Part shown: in pieces, positions 1-8,239 of the stretch
Numbering within the stretch: the first letter of the stretch is position 1
How the letters are laid out: every line of letters begins with the position of its first letter
DNA from: an uncultured Acidimicrobiales bacterium
Lineage (GTDB): Bacteria > Actinomycetota > Acidimicrobiia > Acidimicrobiales > CALAML01
Direction: 5' to 3'
DNA: 64,000 nucleotides
Assembly (NCBI GenBank): GCA_937925845.1
Contig: CALAML010000011.1
Coordinates: 1-64,000 of the forward strand
Made by a program: the position numbers and the translations under genes
The notes under the pieces: generated by a model
The model's database searches: none
Seen by the model: the letters and a program-made list of their open reading frames with translations, nothing else
Told to the model about the DNA's origin: nothing

Positions 1-1443
1 ACCGCAACCTCAAACTTCGGGGTGAGCCGCCGCGAAGGACACGACTCCTCCGGCTTCTACCAACGCTTCACCCCACCGCAAATCTCCGACGACGCCGAAG
101 TCAACCGGCCCCTCGCCACCGACACCATCTGGGTGGGCGACGCCCGCGACATGGACACCTATGGCTCGGTGGCCGACAACTCAGTCGCCCTCGTGGTGAC
201 CTCACCGCCATACTTCGCAGGCAAGGCCTACGAAGAAGACCTCGGCCAAGACGGCATACCGGCCAGCTACCTCGAATACCTCGAACTACTCGAGGGTGTG
301 TTCGCCGAATGTGTCCGCAAGCTTGAACCGGGCGGCCGAATCGCGGTGAACGTGGCCAACCTCGGCCGCAAGCCCTACCGCTCACTGTCGGCCGACGTCA
401 TCGGCATCCTCGAACGACTCGGCCTGCTGCTGCGAGGCGAAGTGATCTGGCGCAAGGCCGAAACCCCTGGTGGCAGCTGCGCATGGGGCAGCTTTCAGCG
501 GCCGGCCAACCCGGTTCTGCGAGACACCACCGAACGCATCATCATCGCCAGCAAGGGCCGGTTCGACCGCGCCGTCAGCCCCGCCGACCGCCTGGCCAAC
601 GACCTGCCGGCCCAGGGATCGATCCTCGCCGACGAGTTCCTTGAGGCCACCAGCGACGTGTGGGACATCCCACCCGAAAGCGCCCGCCGAGTCGGCCACC
701 CGGCCCCGTTCCCAGTGGAGCTGCCCCGGCGGCTAATCGAACTGTTCACCTACGTCGACGACCTCGTGCTCGACCCCTTTATGGGAGCAGGTAGCACCGC
801 CATTGCCGCAGCGCTGCACGACCGACGCTTCATCGGCTTCGACACCGACCCCGCCTACGTCGAGTTGGCCAACTCCCGGTTGGCCGAAGCCCTCGACGCG
901 GCGGCAGCAAACTCCCAGGTGCCACCCACGATCGTGCCGGCCACCAAAGACCACCGACCGGCTAAGCACAACGACGACCTCGGCTTTCCCTTCGACGCCA
1001 TCCAGAGCGGACGCAAAGCCACAGACATCGGCCTTGAAGCGCTCGAACGAGCGGGCTTTACCAACATCGTGCGAAAAGCCCGGGTGGCGGGAACCGAAGT
1101 CACGTTCAAAGCCACCGACCAACTCGGCAACGACTGGCTCTTCGAAGTCTCGGGCACCCTCACCGCATCGCGACCCGGACAACTCCGCACCGACCTACTG
1201 ATGAAGAGCCTCACCAAGGCGCTCATCATCGCCGGCGAGATCGACAAACCGAACCTGATGCTGCTCACCACCCACCGCCCCAAACCCCGCAGCCCGGGTG
1301 GCAAAGCCCTAGCTGGTGCTCGCCATCAGCGACTGATCGCAGCCACCATCGAACTACTAAACCAGGACGACCTCGACCAACTCAGTCGGGCCGCCGAATT
1401 CGGCCCGGACTCGCTCGAACCGGACCCGCTCAACCCGGACTGA
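1..1443 (+). CDS. Site-specific DNA methyltransferase (beta-class order, N4-C or N6-A), 5' end probably outside window
   Basis: TSPPYF catalytic motif precedes DPFMGAGSTAIAA SAM-binding motif; frame is open upstream of the GTG at 22 to the window edge (ACC GCA ACC TCA AAC TTC GGG GTG). Confidence 0.88.
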   Translation, partial: TATSNFGVSRREGHDSSGFYQRFTPPQISDDAEVNRPLATDTIWVGDARDMDTYGSVADNSVALVVTSPPYFAGKAYEEDLGQDGIPASYLEYLELLEGVFAECVRKLEPGGRIAVNVANLGRKPYRSLSADVIGILERLGLLLRGEVIWRKAETPGGSCAWGSFQRPANPVLRDTTERIIIASKGRFDRAVSPADRLANDLPAQGSILADEFLEATSDVWDIPPESARRVGHPAPFPVELPRRLIELFTYVDDLVLDPFMGAGSTAIAAALHDRRFIGFDTDPAYVELANSRLAEALDAAAANSQVPPTIVPATKDHRPAKHNDDLGFPFDAIQSGRKATDIGLEALERAGFTNIVRKARVAGTEVTFKATDQLGNDWLFEVSGTLTASRPGQLRTDLLMKSLTKALIIAGEIDKPNLMLLTTHRPKPRSPGGKALAGARHQRLIAATIELLNQDDLDQLSRAAEFGPDSLEPDPLNPD

Positions 1444-1550
1444 CCGCCGGTGTGCTGAGCTGGAAACAGGCTTGACCCGTCTCCGGACGGCGACGGCAAC
1501 GCTCACAACCGCACAAGCACGATCAGCGCGACAGGAGACTGGAGGCGACG

Positions 1551-2609
1551 ATGGCAGATGCGAAGACAACAGTGACCGAACTCGTGACCGCCCTCGGCAT
1601 GCTGCGAGGCGACCGCAGCCTCGACGACGCCCTCGACGGTGACGCACCTCCGCAGCTGGCCAACCTGGGGCGCTACGACTGGGAACGGCTCAGCGATTGG
1701 CGCGGCGCCGGACGCTATAGCGCCGAATACGAAGCAGCGTTTCGCAACGGTCGCTGGTTCGCCGAAAGCCCCGAGGGTCTGGCCGGGCGGCCGGTACGCC
1801 GACTCGAATGGAAGGGCAGCCACCGGGCCCCCGGCGACGAAGTGGTTCCCGCCGATCTTCGGGTCGATCGGGTGTGGCTGGTCAGCTGCAAGTACCTATC
1901 GAAGAACATCCACAACGTCGCTCCCGCCCGACTGTTCCAACACCTGCTGCTAAGCATCGACGGCCACGACTCCAGCGACTGGTATTACGCCACCGCCCCC
2001 AAGGCGTTCCAGCACCTCTATGAACAGGTATGTGAAATTTGTGAGCTTCGCAACATGCCCGGCGACGTGGGAGACCTCACCGGCGCCGACCGCCAGCGCA
2101 TGAAGGGGTCGATGAAACGATACGCCCGCAAGAAGCTGCCAGAACCGGCCAACGCGGCCTACGAAGAACTGATCGTGGCCGTCAGTCGAGCCTCCGCCGA
2201 CCGGTGGCGGGCCCAACTCGGAAGCGTGGCCCGCCAGGAACGCATGCTCTGGCGCCTACTGCGGCTGTGCTCAGCCCCCTACTTCATCCTGGGCAGCACC
2301 GTCGGCACGAACGCTTCCGAGTTCCTCCGACTCCGGATCGACACCCCGTGGGACTGGCGCCAGCACTTCGAGTTCCACGAACTGATCGTGACCCCAACCG
2401 GCGTCGGTCAACCCCAAGTCACCTGGACCGCCACCCTAGAAGAACGAGAAACCGGTCAAGAACGAACCGTTTCCGGACGAGTCGAGATCCGCTGGAGCCA
2501 CGGCCGGTTCTCCGCACCCCCTGAAGCCAAGATCTACCTCGACACCCCCCACCGCGAAGTCCCGGGCTACACACCCCTAGACGAACCAGCCAACGCCCAA
2601 CTGTTTTAG
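1551..2609 (+). CDS. Putative type II restriction endonuclease partner of the upstream methyltransferase
   Basis: 352 aa ORF about 100 bp downstream of and co-oriented with the MTase; PD-(D/E)XK-like stretch PADLRVDRVWLVSCKY. Family assignment is by context and motif. Confidence 0.55.
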   Translation: MADAKTTVTELVTALGMLRGDRSLDDALDGDAPPQLANLGRYDWERLSDWRGAGRYSAEYEAAFRNGRWFAESPEGLAGRPVRRLEWKGSHRAPGDEVVPADLRVDRVWLVSCKYLSKNIHNVAPARLFQHLLLSIDGHDSSDWYYATAPKAFQHLYEQVCEICELRNMPGDVGDLTGADRQRMKGSMKRYARKKLPEPANAAYEELIVAVSRASADRWRAQLGSVARQERMLWRLLRLCSAPYFILGSTVGTNASEFLRLRIDTPWDWRQHFEFHELIVTPTGVGQPQVTWTATLEERETGQERTVSGRVEIRWSHGRFSAPPEAKIYLDTPHREVPGYTPLDEPANAQLF

Positions 2610-2615
2610 GTTGGG

Positions 2616-2863
2616 TCCTCCTGCGCGTTTGGCAGTTTTGGGTACCGTCCTCTGACGCGTTTGGCACCTGCGGGTTACGTCGTCGCGGCGTTGCACCGCC
2701 ATCCGGGCGGCCGTTCCGGAGCCACGGAGGCTCTTGGCCCCGCACCCGCTCGCATGCCCTTGAGGGCATGATCGCATGCTTGGCCTTTTCCTGAGGAGCC
2801 TGGCTGGTTCTCTGGTTGCTTGGGCTCTTGGATTACGCCCTCCTGCGCGTTTTGCAGTTTGGG
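2616..2863 (+). repeat. Intergenic repeat element, copy 1, bounded by direct repeats
   Basis: tcctcctgcgcgtttggcagttttggg (2616-2642) recurs as ccctcctgcgcgttttgcagtttggg (about 2838-2863); core 2711-2852 matches 26580-26720 at about 90% by eye. Confidence 0.75.
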
Positions 2864-2898
2864 TTGTGTTTTGTTTTGGGTTTTGATTACATGATTAC

Positions 2899-3552
2899 AT
2901 GCTTACTCACATGTATATGTTGCACAAGAAACATCCTTCCATGTCGCCTTCTGGGTCGGGCAGCAGCCGGGGGCGGGGGCGGAAGCGTTCCCGATCCTCC
3001 GACAAGGAGCCTCCGGCCCTCACTGCGGCCGATGCTGCTGCCTGGTTCGCCGGGCGACTGCCCGATGACTGGTTTGTTGAACCCCCAACCGTTGAGGTGG
3101 ACCGCGACGAGATCCTGGTGGTTGGCGAGTTGCCCAAGCCGAAGGTCAGTCGTTCCAAGGCTGACGACAAGGACGCCGATGACGAGCTCGACCCCGAGGT
3201 AGCAGCCAACGCCCGTATCGCCGGCTTTCGTGAGGACACCCGCGAGCAGCGCATGGCCATCGCCGATGAAGCGCAGCGACGGTTTGGCCGCACGGTGAGC
3301 TGGGGCGCGGCCTGCGGCGAGACCGAGATCCACTTCACCGTCGCCAACGTGCCGGTGATGACCCGCCTCCACCTTCCGGAGCGACAGGTACTCGACACGC
3401 TGATCGAGTCCGGGGTGGCCCGGAGCCGAAGCGAAGCGCTGGCCTGGTGCGTCAATCTTGTTGGCAAGAACGAAGCCGACTGGATCGACAAACTCCGCTC
3501 GGCCATGGCGGCAGTAGAAGAAGTCCGTGACGAAGGACCGGCCTCCGGCTAA
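2899..3552 (+). CDS. Hypothetical protein (possible ribbon-helix-helix-like C-terminus); start may be 2941
   Basis: 217 aa ORF with typical codon usage; C-terminal LPERQVLDTLIESGVARSRSEALAWCVNLV. Confidence 0.65.
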   Translation: MLTHMYMLHKKHPSMSPSGSGSSRGRGRKRSRSSDKEPPALTAADAAAWFAGRLPDDWFVEPPTVEVDRDEILVVGELPKPKVSRSKADDKDADDELDPEVAANARIAGFREDTREQRMAIADEAQRRFGRTVSWGAACGETEIHFTVANVPVMTRLHLPERQVLDTLIESGVARSRSEALAWCVNLVGKNEADWIDKLRSAMAAVEEVRDEGPASG

Positions 3553-3563
3553 CTCCACCCAAC

Positions 3564-3614
3564 CGAAATGTCGGACACTGAGCCTGATTACGCGCGTCAG
3601 CTTGCGACATTTCG
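3564..3614. terminator. Inverted repeat downstream of 2899..3552
   Basis: Perfect 10-bp arms CGAAATGTCG (3564-3573) / CGACATTTCG (3605-3614). Confidence 0.4.
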
Positions 3615-3701
3615 ATCGAACGGGGAGTCTGACGCCGCGGGTTTGGTGGCCCCTAATTGACCGCTCGGTTAGTTTCTAGTTGGGACAACCGAGGGGGAAA
3701 C

Positions 3702-4634
3702 ATGGCATTCGACTACACAGGCAAAACCGCGTTGGTGACTGGTGCGTCATACGGACTCGGCGAGGTCTTTGCTAAGGATCTGGCTGCCTCCGGGGCGGAA
3801 CTGGTGCTTACGGCGCGAAGCAGCGAGCTGCTCGAAACCGTGGCCCAGGCCTGCCGCGAGGCCGGGTCGCCGAAGGTCACCACCGCCACCGGTGATGTGT
3901 CGGTTGAGGCCGACGTGGTGGACGTGGTGGCCAAGGGCATAGAGGCCCATGGCCGAATCGACCTTCTCGTGAACAACGCCGGCGTGGCCGACATGCGCGG
4001 GGTCCCGCCGGAAAAGTTCGACATGGACACCTTCAACTGGATCCTGTCGGTCGACCTCAACGGCGCGTTCATGATGCTGCGCGAATGCGGACGACACATG
4101 TTGGCCAACGGCGGCGGCTCGGTCGTCAACATCTGCTCAATCATGGGCAACGGCGCCAACGAACTCAGCGTCATCCCCTACACCGCCGCCAAGGGCGGCC
4201 TCCGCAACCTCACACTGCAGCTCGGATGTGAATGGGCCGATCGGGGCGTGCGGGTGAACTCGGTCTCCCCGGGCTTCATCCTGACCGACATGATTCGGGC
4301 CGCCGTCGAAGGCACACCCAACGCCGACTACATCGCCAGCCGAACGCCGATGCGCCGGATGGGCGAAGCCCAGGAAGTCTCCAACGCCGTGCTCTTCCTC
4401 GGATCCGACCTGGCCAGCTACATCACCGGGGTCGACCTCAACGTCGACGGCGGCACCAATGCCGGCAACGGCTACTACCAGGTCCAGCCGATCCATCACG
4501 AATGGAACACCGGCGATGCCGCCCTCAGCCCAGGCGCCTACGGCGGCCTCACCGCCCGACCCGAAGGACTCGAAGCCATGGCCGGGGGCATCCCCGGCGT
4601 GCACTACCCACTACCAGAAGCCGGGGGCGAGTGA
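3702..4634 (+). CDS. SDR family oxidoreductase
   Basis: TGASYGLGE nucleotide-binding motif, NNAG, YTAAKGG; start MAFDYTGKTALVTGAS. Confidence 0.9.
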   Translation: MAFDYTGKTALVTGASYGLGEVFAKDLAASGAELVLTARSSELLETVAQACREAGSPKVTTATGDVSVEADVVDVVAKGIEAHGRIDLLVNNAGVADMRGVPPEKFDMDTFNWILSVDLNGAFMMLRECGRHMLANGGGSVVNICSIMGNGANELSVIPYTAAKGGLRNLTLQLGCEWADRGVRVNSVSPGFILTDMIRAAVEGTPNADYIASRTPMRRMGEAQEVSNAVLFLGSDLASYITGVDLNVDGGTNAGNGYYQVQPIHHEWNTGDAALSPGAYGGLTARPEGLEAMAGGIPGVHYPLPEAGGE

Positions 4635-5173
4635 GCGTGGGCACCTCGGCCCTGTTCAGCCGACCCCTCTTCCAACAGGCCTACCTCGTTACGAACCTCG
4701 ACGAGGCCTGCCACCAGTGGGCCGAGCTCTTTGGAGCCGGTCCGTTCTTTGTGGCCCGGCATCACCAGACCGACCGCTTCTCCTACCGCGGCGAACCGAT
4801 CGAGGCCGACGTCTCCTACGCCTTTGGCTACCTCGGGGACACGATGATTCAGTTCATCGAACAACACGACGACCAGCCCTCGATCTACCGGGATATGTAC
4901 GCCGCCGGAGAGGAGGGCTTCCACCACGTCGCCACCCTCGTCCCAGCCAAGGATTTCCAACAGGAGAAGCAGCGGATCATCGACATGGGCTTTCCCCTGG
5001 CCTGTGAGCTCTATGCCGATGGGGTTGATGCCGCCTACCTCGACACCCGATCAGCAATCGGCTGCTTCACTGAAATCCACGGCGACCCACCCCGTATCCT
5101 CCACACGTTCCATCATTGGAAAGAGACCCACCGCCGATGGGACGGCAGGGACCCAATCATCGAACGCAGCTAG
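4631..5173 (+). CDS. VOC/glyoxalase-like family protein
   Basis: GTG start overlaps the SDR stop; LVTNLDEACHQWAELFGAGPFF... GFHHVATLV... typical VOC pattern. Confidence 0.75.
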   Translation: MSVGTSALFSRPLFQQAYLVTNLDEACHQWAELFGAGPFFVARHHQTDRFSYRGEPIEADVSYAFGYLGDTMIQFIEQHDDQPSIYRDMYAAGEEGFHHVATLVPAKDFQQEKQRIIDMGFPLACELYADGVDAAYLDTRSAIGCFTEIHGDPPRILHTFHHWKETHRRWDGRDPIIERS

Positions 5174-5218
5174 CGATGGGCGCTTGCCTGGCGTGAATTG
5201 CCTTGGGAGGCTGGACCG

Positions 5219-5839
5219 GTGATCTATGACTTGTCCCCGCCGATCTCACCGGAGCTCGCGGTATGGCCCGGCGACACGCCCCCGTCACGCGAGGTCCTTA
5301 CCGAAATCGATGACGGCGACAACATTCGGCTGTCGACGCTTCGCGCCACCGTCCACCTCGGCGCCCACGCCGATGCGCCCAACCACTACACCGCCTCCGG
5401 AGTATCGATCGACAAGGTGGCGCTTGAGCCCTATCTGGGGCCAGCACAGGTGATCCGACTCGCCTGCGAACCGGCCTCAACGATCCGACCGGACCAGCTC
5501 CCGCCGATCGACGCGCCACGGCTGTTGATCGACACCGGCACCTTCGCCGATCCGAACCGGTGGACCGACGACTTCGCCGTCCCGGCCCCGGAGACCATCG
5601 ACTTCCTGGCCGCGGCTGGCGTGATGCTGATCGGACTCGACTCGCCCAGCGTCGACCCGGCCAAATCCAAAGATCTGCCCGCCCACCAGCGACTCGCGGC
5701 CAACAACATGGCCAACCTCGAAGGGCTGGCGCTGGCCCACGTTCCTGAGGGTGTGTATCAACTCAGTGCGCTACCGCTGCCCCTGGTTGGCTTCGACGGC
5801 AGCCCGGTGCGGGCGGTCCTCTTTTCGCCGCCCACATAG
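5219..5839 (+). CDS. Cyclase family protein (kynurenine formamidase-like)
   Basis: YDLSPPISPELAVWPGDTP and HLGAHADAPNHY metal-binding type motif. Confidence 0.8.
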   Translation: MIYDLSPPISPELAVWPGDTPPSREVLTEIDDGDNIRLSTLRATVHLGAHADAPNHYTASGVSIDKVALEPYLGPAQVIRLACEPASTIRPDQLPPIDAPRLLIDTGTFADPNRWTDDFAVPAPETIDFLAAAGVMLIGLDSPSVDPAKSKDLPAHQRLAANNMANLEGLALAHVPEGVYQLSALPLPLVGFDGSPVRAVLFSPPT

Positions 5840-5948
5840 TTCAGAAGGTCCAGTTTCCCGGCAAATTCGCTGTATTTCCGGGGTTACAGGGATCAAAACT
5901 CGCCCGGCCCGGTGTGATCTTAGGTCATCCGAGCCCTACCTTGTCAGG

Positions 5949-7079
5949 ATGGCTCGATCTACGACCGGCTCCGCCACCGCGCGCAAATTCGCCTCTGCGT
6001 GCCTGCTTCTGGCTCTCCTTGGCGCCTCATGTGGTGACAGCTCCGACTCCGCCAGCGACAACGCTGACGAAGCGGTCGCCGCCGAAAGTACAGACGCCGA
6101 TGACCCATCGGATGACGCCAGCACCGACGACTCCGACGATGCCGAATCGGAAGAGTCCGACGAGGACGAGGATGGCAGCGACACCGACGACGAGGCCGAA
6201 GGCGACGACGGCGAAGAGGAAACACCGGTCGAGCCCGAAAGCACCACCGACGACGACGGTGAAGACAGCGACGCCAGCGATGACGGCGGCGACAGTGACG
6301 CAGGTGCCGACGAAGCCGAGACCGACACTGACGGTGGCGACACCCAGGACGATGACGCAGCTGGCGACGAGGCCAGCGATGGTGAAGCTGACACCGACGA
6401 CAGCGACGACCCGGTAGCTGACCCAACCACCACCACCGCGCCCGCCACCACTACCACCGCAGCAGCACCGGCAGCGCCAGCGGAAACCACCACCACAACC
6501 GGAGCCCCGGCAACCACCACCACGGCCGCGCCCGCCACCACAACCACCGCAGCACCAACCACCACCACGACGGCGGCACCCACAACCACCACAACCGCCC
6601 GACCGACCACCACCACCACGACGGCTCGGCCGACAACAACAACCACCACGACCACGGCCCCGGCTCAGCCCAGCGTGCTGAACTTCTCCGCCCCGAAGAT
6701 CGGAGGTGGCACCTTCAACGGAGCCGATGTGAAGGGTGATGTCATCCTCTGGTTCTGGGCCCCCTGGTGACCGATTTGCCGTAACGAAGCCCCTGCGGTC
6801 GCAGAGGCAGCAAGAGAACTCGGCAACGACGTCACCATCATCGGCGTCGGAGGCAACTCCGGAACGAACGAAGACGAGTACGCCGCCTTCGTCAACAGCA
6901 CCGGGGTCGACGGCTTCACCCACATCTTCGACCCGTCCGGTGAAATCTGGCGGAGCTACAGCGTCTTCAGCCAGCCGTCGTGGGCCTTCATCAACGACGA
7001 CGGGGATATCAACACCATCGCCCGCAGCCTGGGCCGCGACACCATCATCGACGAGGCCAACAAGCTCCGTAACAGCTGA
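5949..7079 (+). CDS. Selenocysteine-containing DsbE/Mpt53/TlpA-like thioredoxin lipoprotein (in-frame TGA 6768-6770 read as Sec)
   Basis: Lipobox LLGASC; Asp/Glu-rich then Thr/Pro-rich linker; WFWAPW-[TGA]-PICRNEAPAVAEAARELGNDVTIIGVGG...FSQPSWAFINDDG...KLRNS-TGA. Reading frame stays coding for 102 codons after the TGA. Confidence 0.87.
6789..6808 (+). promoter_or_regulatory. Putative bacterial SECIS hairpin
   Basis: GCC-C-CUGC-GGUC-GCAG-A-GGC; apical loop GGUC starts 27 nt after the TGA; same loop as E. coli fdhF SECIS (GGUC). Confidence 0.72.
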
Positions 7080-7087
7080 TCTGAGCA

Positions 7088-7135
7088 CAAAAGTTGGGGG
7101 TGTTTGGGGTCTGACTCCGAACGACCCAACTTTTG
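7088..7135 (+). terminator. Inverted repeat downstream of selenoprotein gene 1
   Basis: Perfect 11-bp arms CAAAAGTTGGG (7088-7098) / CCCAACTTTTG (7125-7135). Confidence 0.55.
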
Positions 7136-7159
7136 GCCTGCCCTATAGGGTTCGCATCT

Positions 7160-8161
7160 ATGAGCATCGATCTGCGCAGCGACACGGTGACCAAACCCAC
7201 GGCCGCTATGCGTCAAGCCATGGCCGCAGCCGAAGTTGGCGATGACGTCTTCGGCGATGACCCCACGGTGAACCGACTCCAGGAGTTGGCGGCGGAGACC
7301 CTCGGCAAAGAAGCAGCCCTCTTTGTACCTTCGGGAACCCAGAGCAACCTGGTGGCGATTCTGGCCCACTGCCAGCGCGGCGACGAGTACATCGTTGGCG
7401 ATACCGCCCACACCTACCGCTACGAGGCGGGCGGCGCCGCGGTGCTGGGTAGCGTCCAGCCCCAGCCGATCCCTTTCGAGCCCGACCACACGCTGTCGCT
7501 CGACAAGGTGGCGGCGGTGATCAAACCGTTCGACCCCCACTTCGCCCAGGCTCGGCTGCTGTGTCTCGAAAACACGGTGCACGGCCAGGTGACATCGCTG
7601 GACTACCACCGGTCGGCCCAGGCCTTTGCTCAGGAACGAGGCCTGGCGGTACACCTGGACGGTGCCCGGTTGGCCAATGCAGCGACGGCCCAAGGCATCA
7701 AGATGGCCGACTTGGCCGCTACCGCCGACACGGTGTCGCTGTGTTTGTCGAAGGGCCTCGGCGCGCCGGTGGGTTCGGTATTGGCCGGCCCAGCCGAGAT
7801 CGTGGCTGAGGCTCGCCGGTGGCGCAAGATGGTGGGCGGCGGCATGCGCCAGGCCGGCGTACTCGCGGCAGCCGGCATCATGGCCCTGACCGAACATGTG
7901 GACCGCATCGCTGACGACCATGCCAACGCCGCGGCCCTCGGCGAAGGTCTTGGCGCGCTCGAGGGGTTCGAGGTGGCGCCAGTGCAGACCAACATGGTTT
8001 TCCTCACGGTCGACCAGCCGGAAGCGCTCGTGAGCCACTTTGCCGCACGCGGGATCGTGGCCCTAGCCGGCTCACCGATGCGCCTGGTAACCCACCTCGA
8101 TGTCGACGCTGAAGCGATCGAGCGGGTGATCGGCGCCGCCACCACCTTCACCAACCAGTAG
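7160..8161 (+). CDS. ltaE: Low-specificity L-threonine aldolase
   Basis: [49 protein letters not shown] lysine region [17 protein letters not shown]. Confidence 0.92.
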   Translation: MSIDLRSDTVTKPTAAMRQAMAAAEVGDDVFGDDPTVNRLQELAAETLGKEAALFVPSGTQSNLVAILAHCQRGDEYIVGDTAHTYRYEAGGAAVLGSVQPQPIPFEPDHTLSLDKVAAVIKPFDPHFAQARLLCLENTVHGQVTSLDYHRSAQAFAQERGLAVHLDGARLANAATAQGIKMADLAATADTVSLCLSKGLGAPVGSVLAGPAEIVAEARRWRKMVGGGMRQAGVLAAAGIMALTEHVDRIADDHANAAALGEGLGALEGFEVAPVQTNMVFLTVDQPEALVSHFAARGIVALAGSPMRLVTHLDVDAEAIERVIGAATTFTNQ

Positions 8162-8239
8162 TTGCGGCGACATGAGTAGCTTCAACGAGGCCGATGGTGG
8201 GTTCGCCCGCAACGTGCTCCTTCGCCTAGCTTCACACTG

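Noticed and set aside
2577-2777. Minus-strand ORF MRSCPQGHASGCGAKSLRGSGTA with a counterpart at 26302..26676
   Set aside because: Shared peptide is explained by the repeat; frames diverge outside it, so not convincing as a gene.
2616-2863. Transposase-bearing insertion sequence
   Set aside because: No transposase-like ORF; only short non-coding repeat sequence is visible.
6768-6770. TGA as an authentic stop, pseudogene or sequencing error
   Set aside because: The same event is present at the homologous codon of a diverged paralog, the downstream frame is conserved and a matching hairpin follows both.
6027-7088. 353-aa and other antisense ORFs over the acidic/Thr-rich linker
   Set aside because: Low-complexity Gly/Cys/Val-rich antisense translation typical of GC-rich repeats opposite a real gene.
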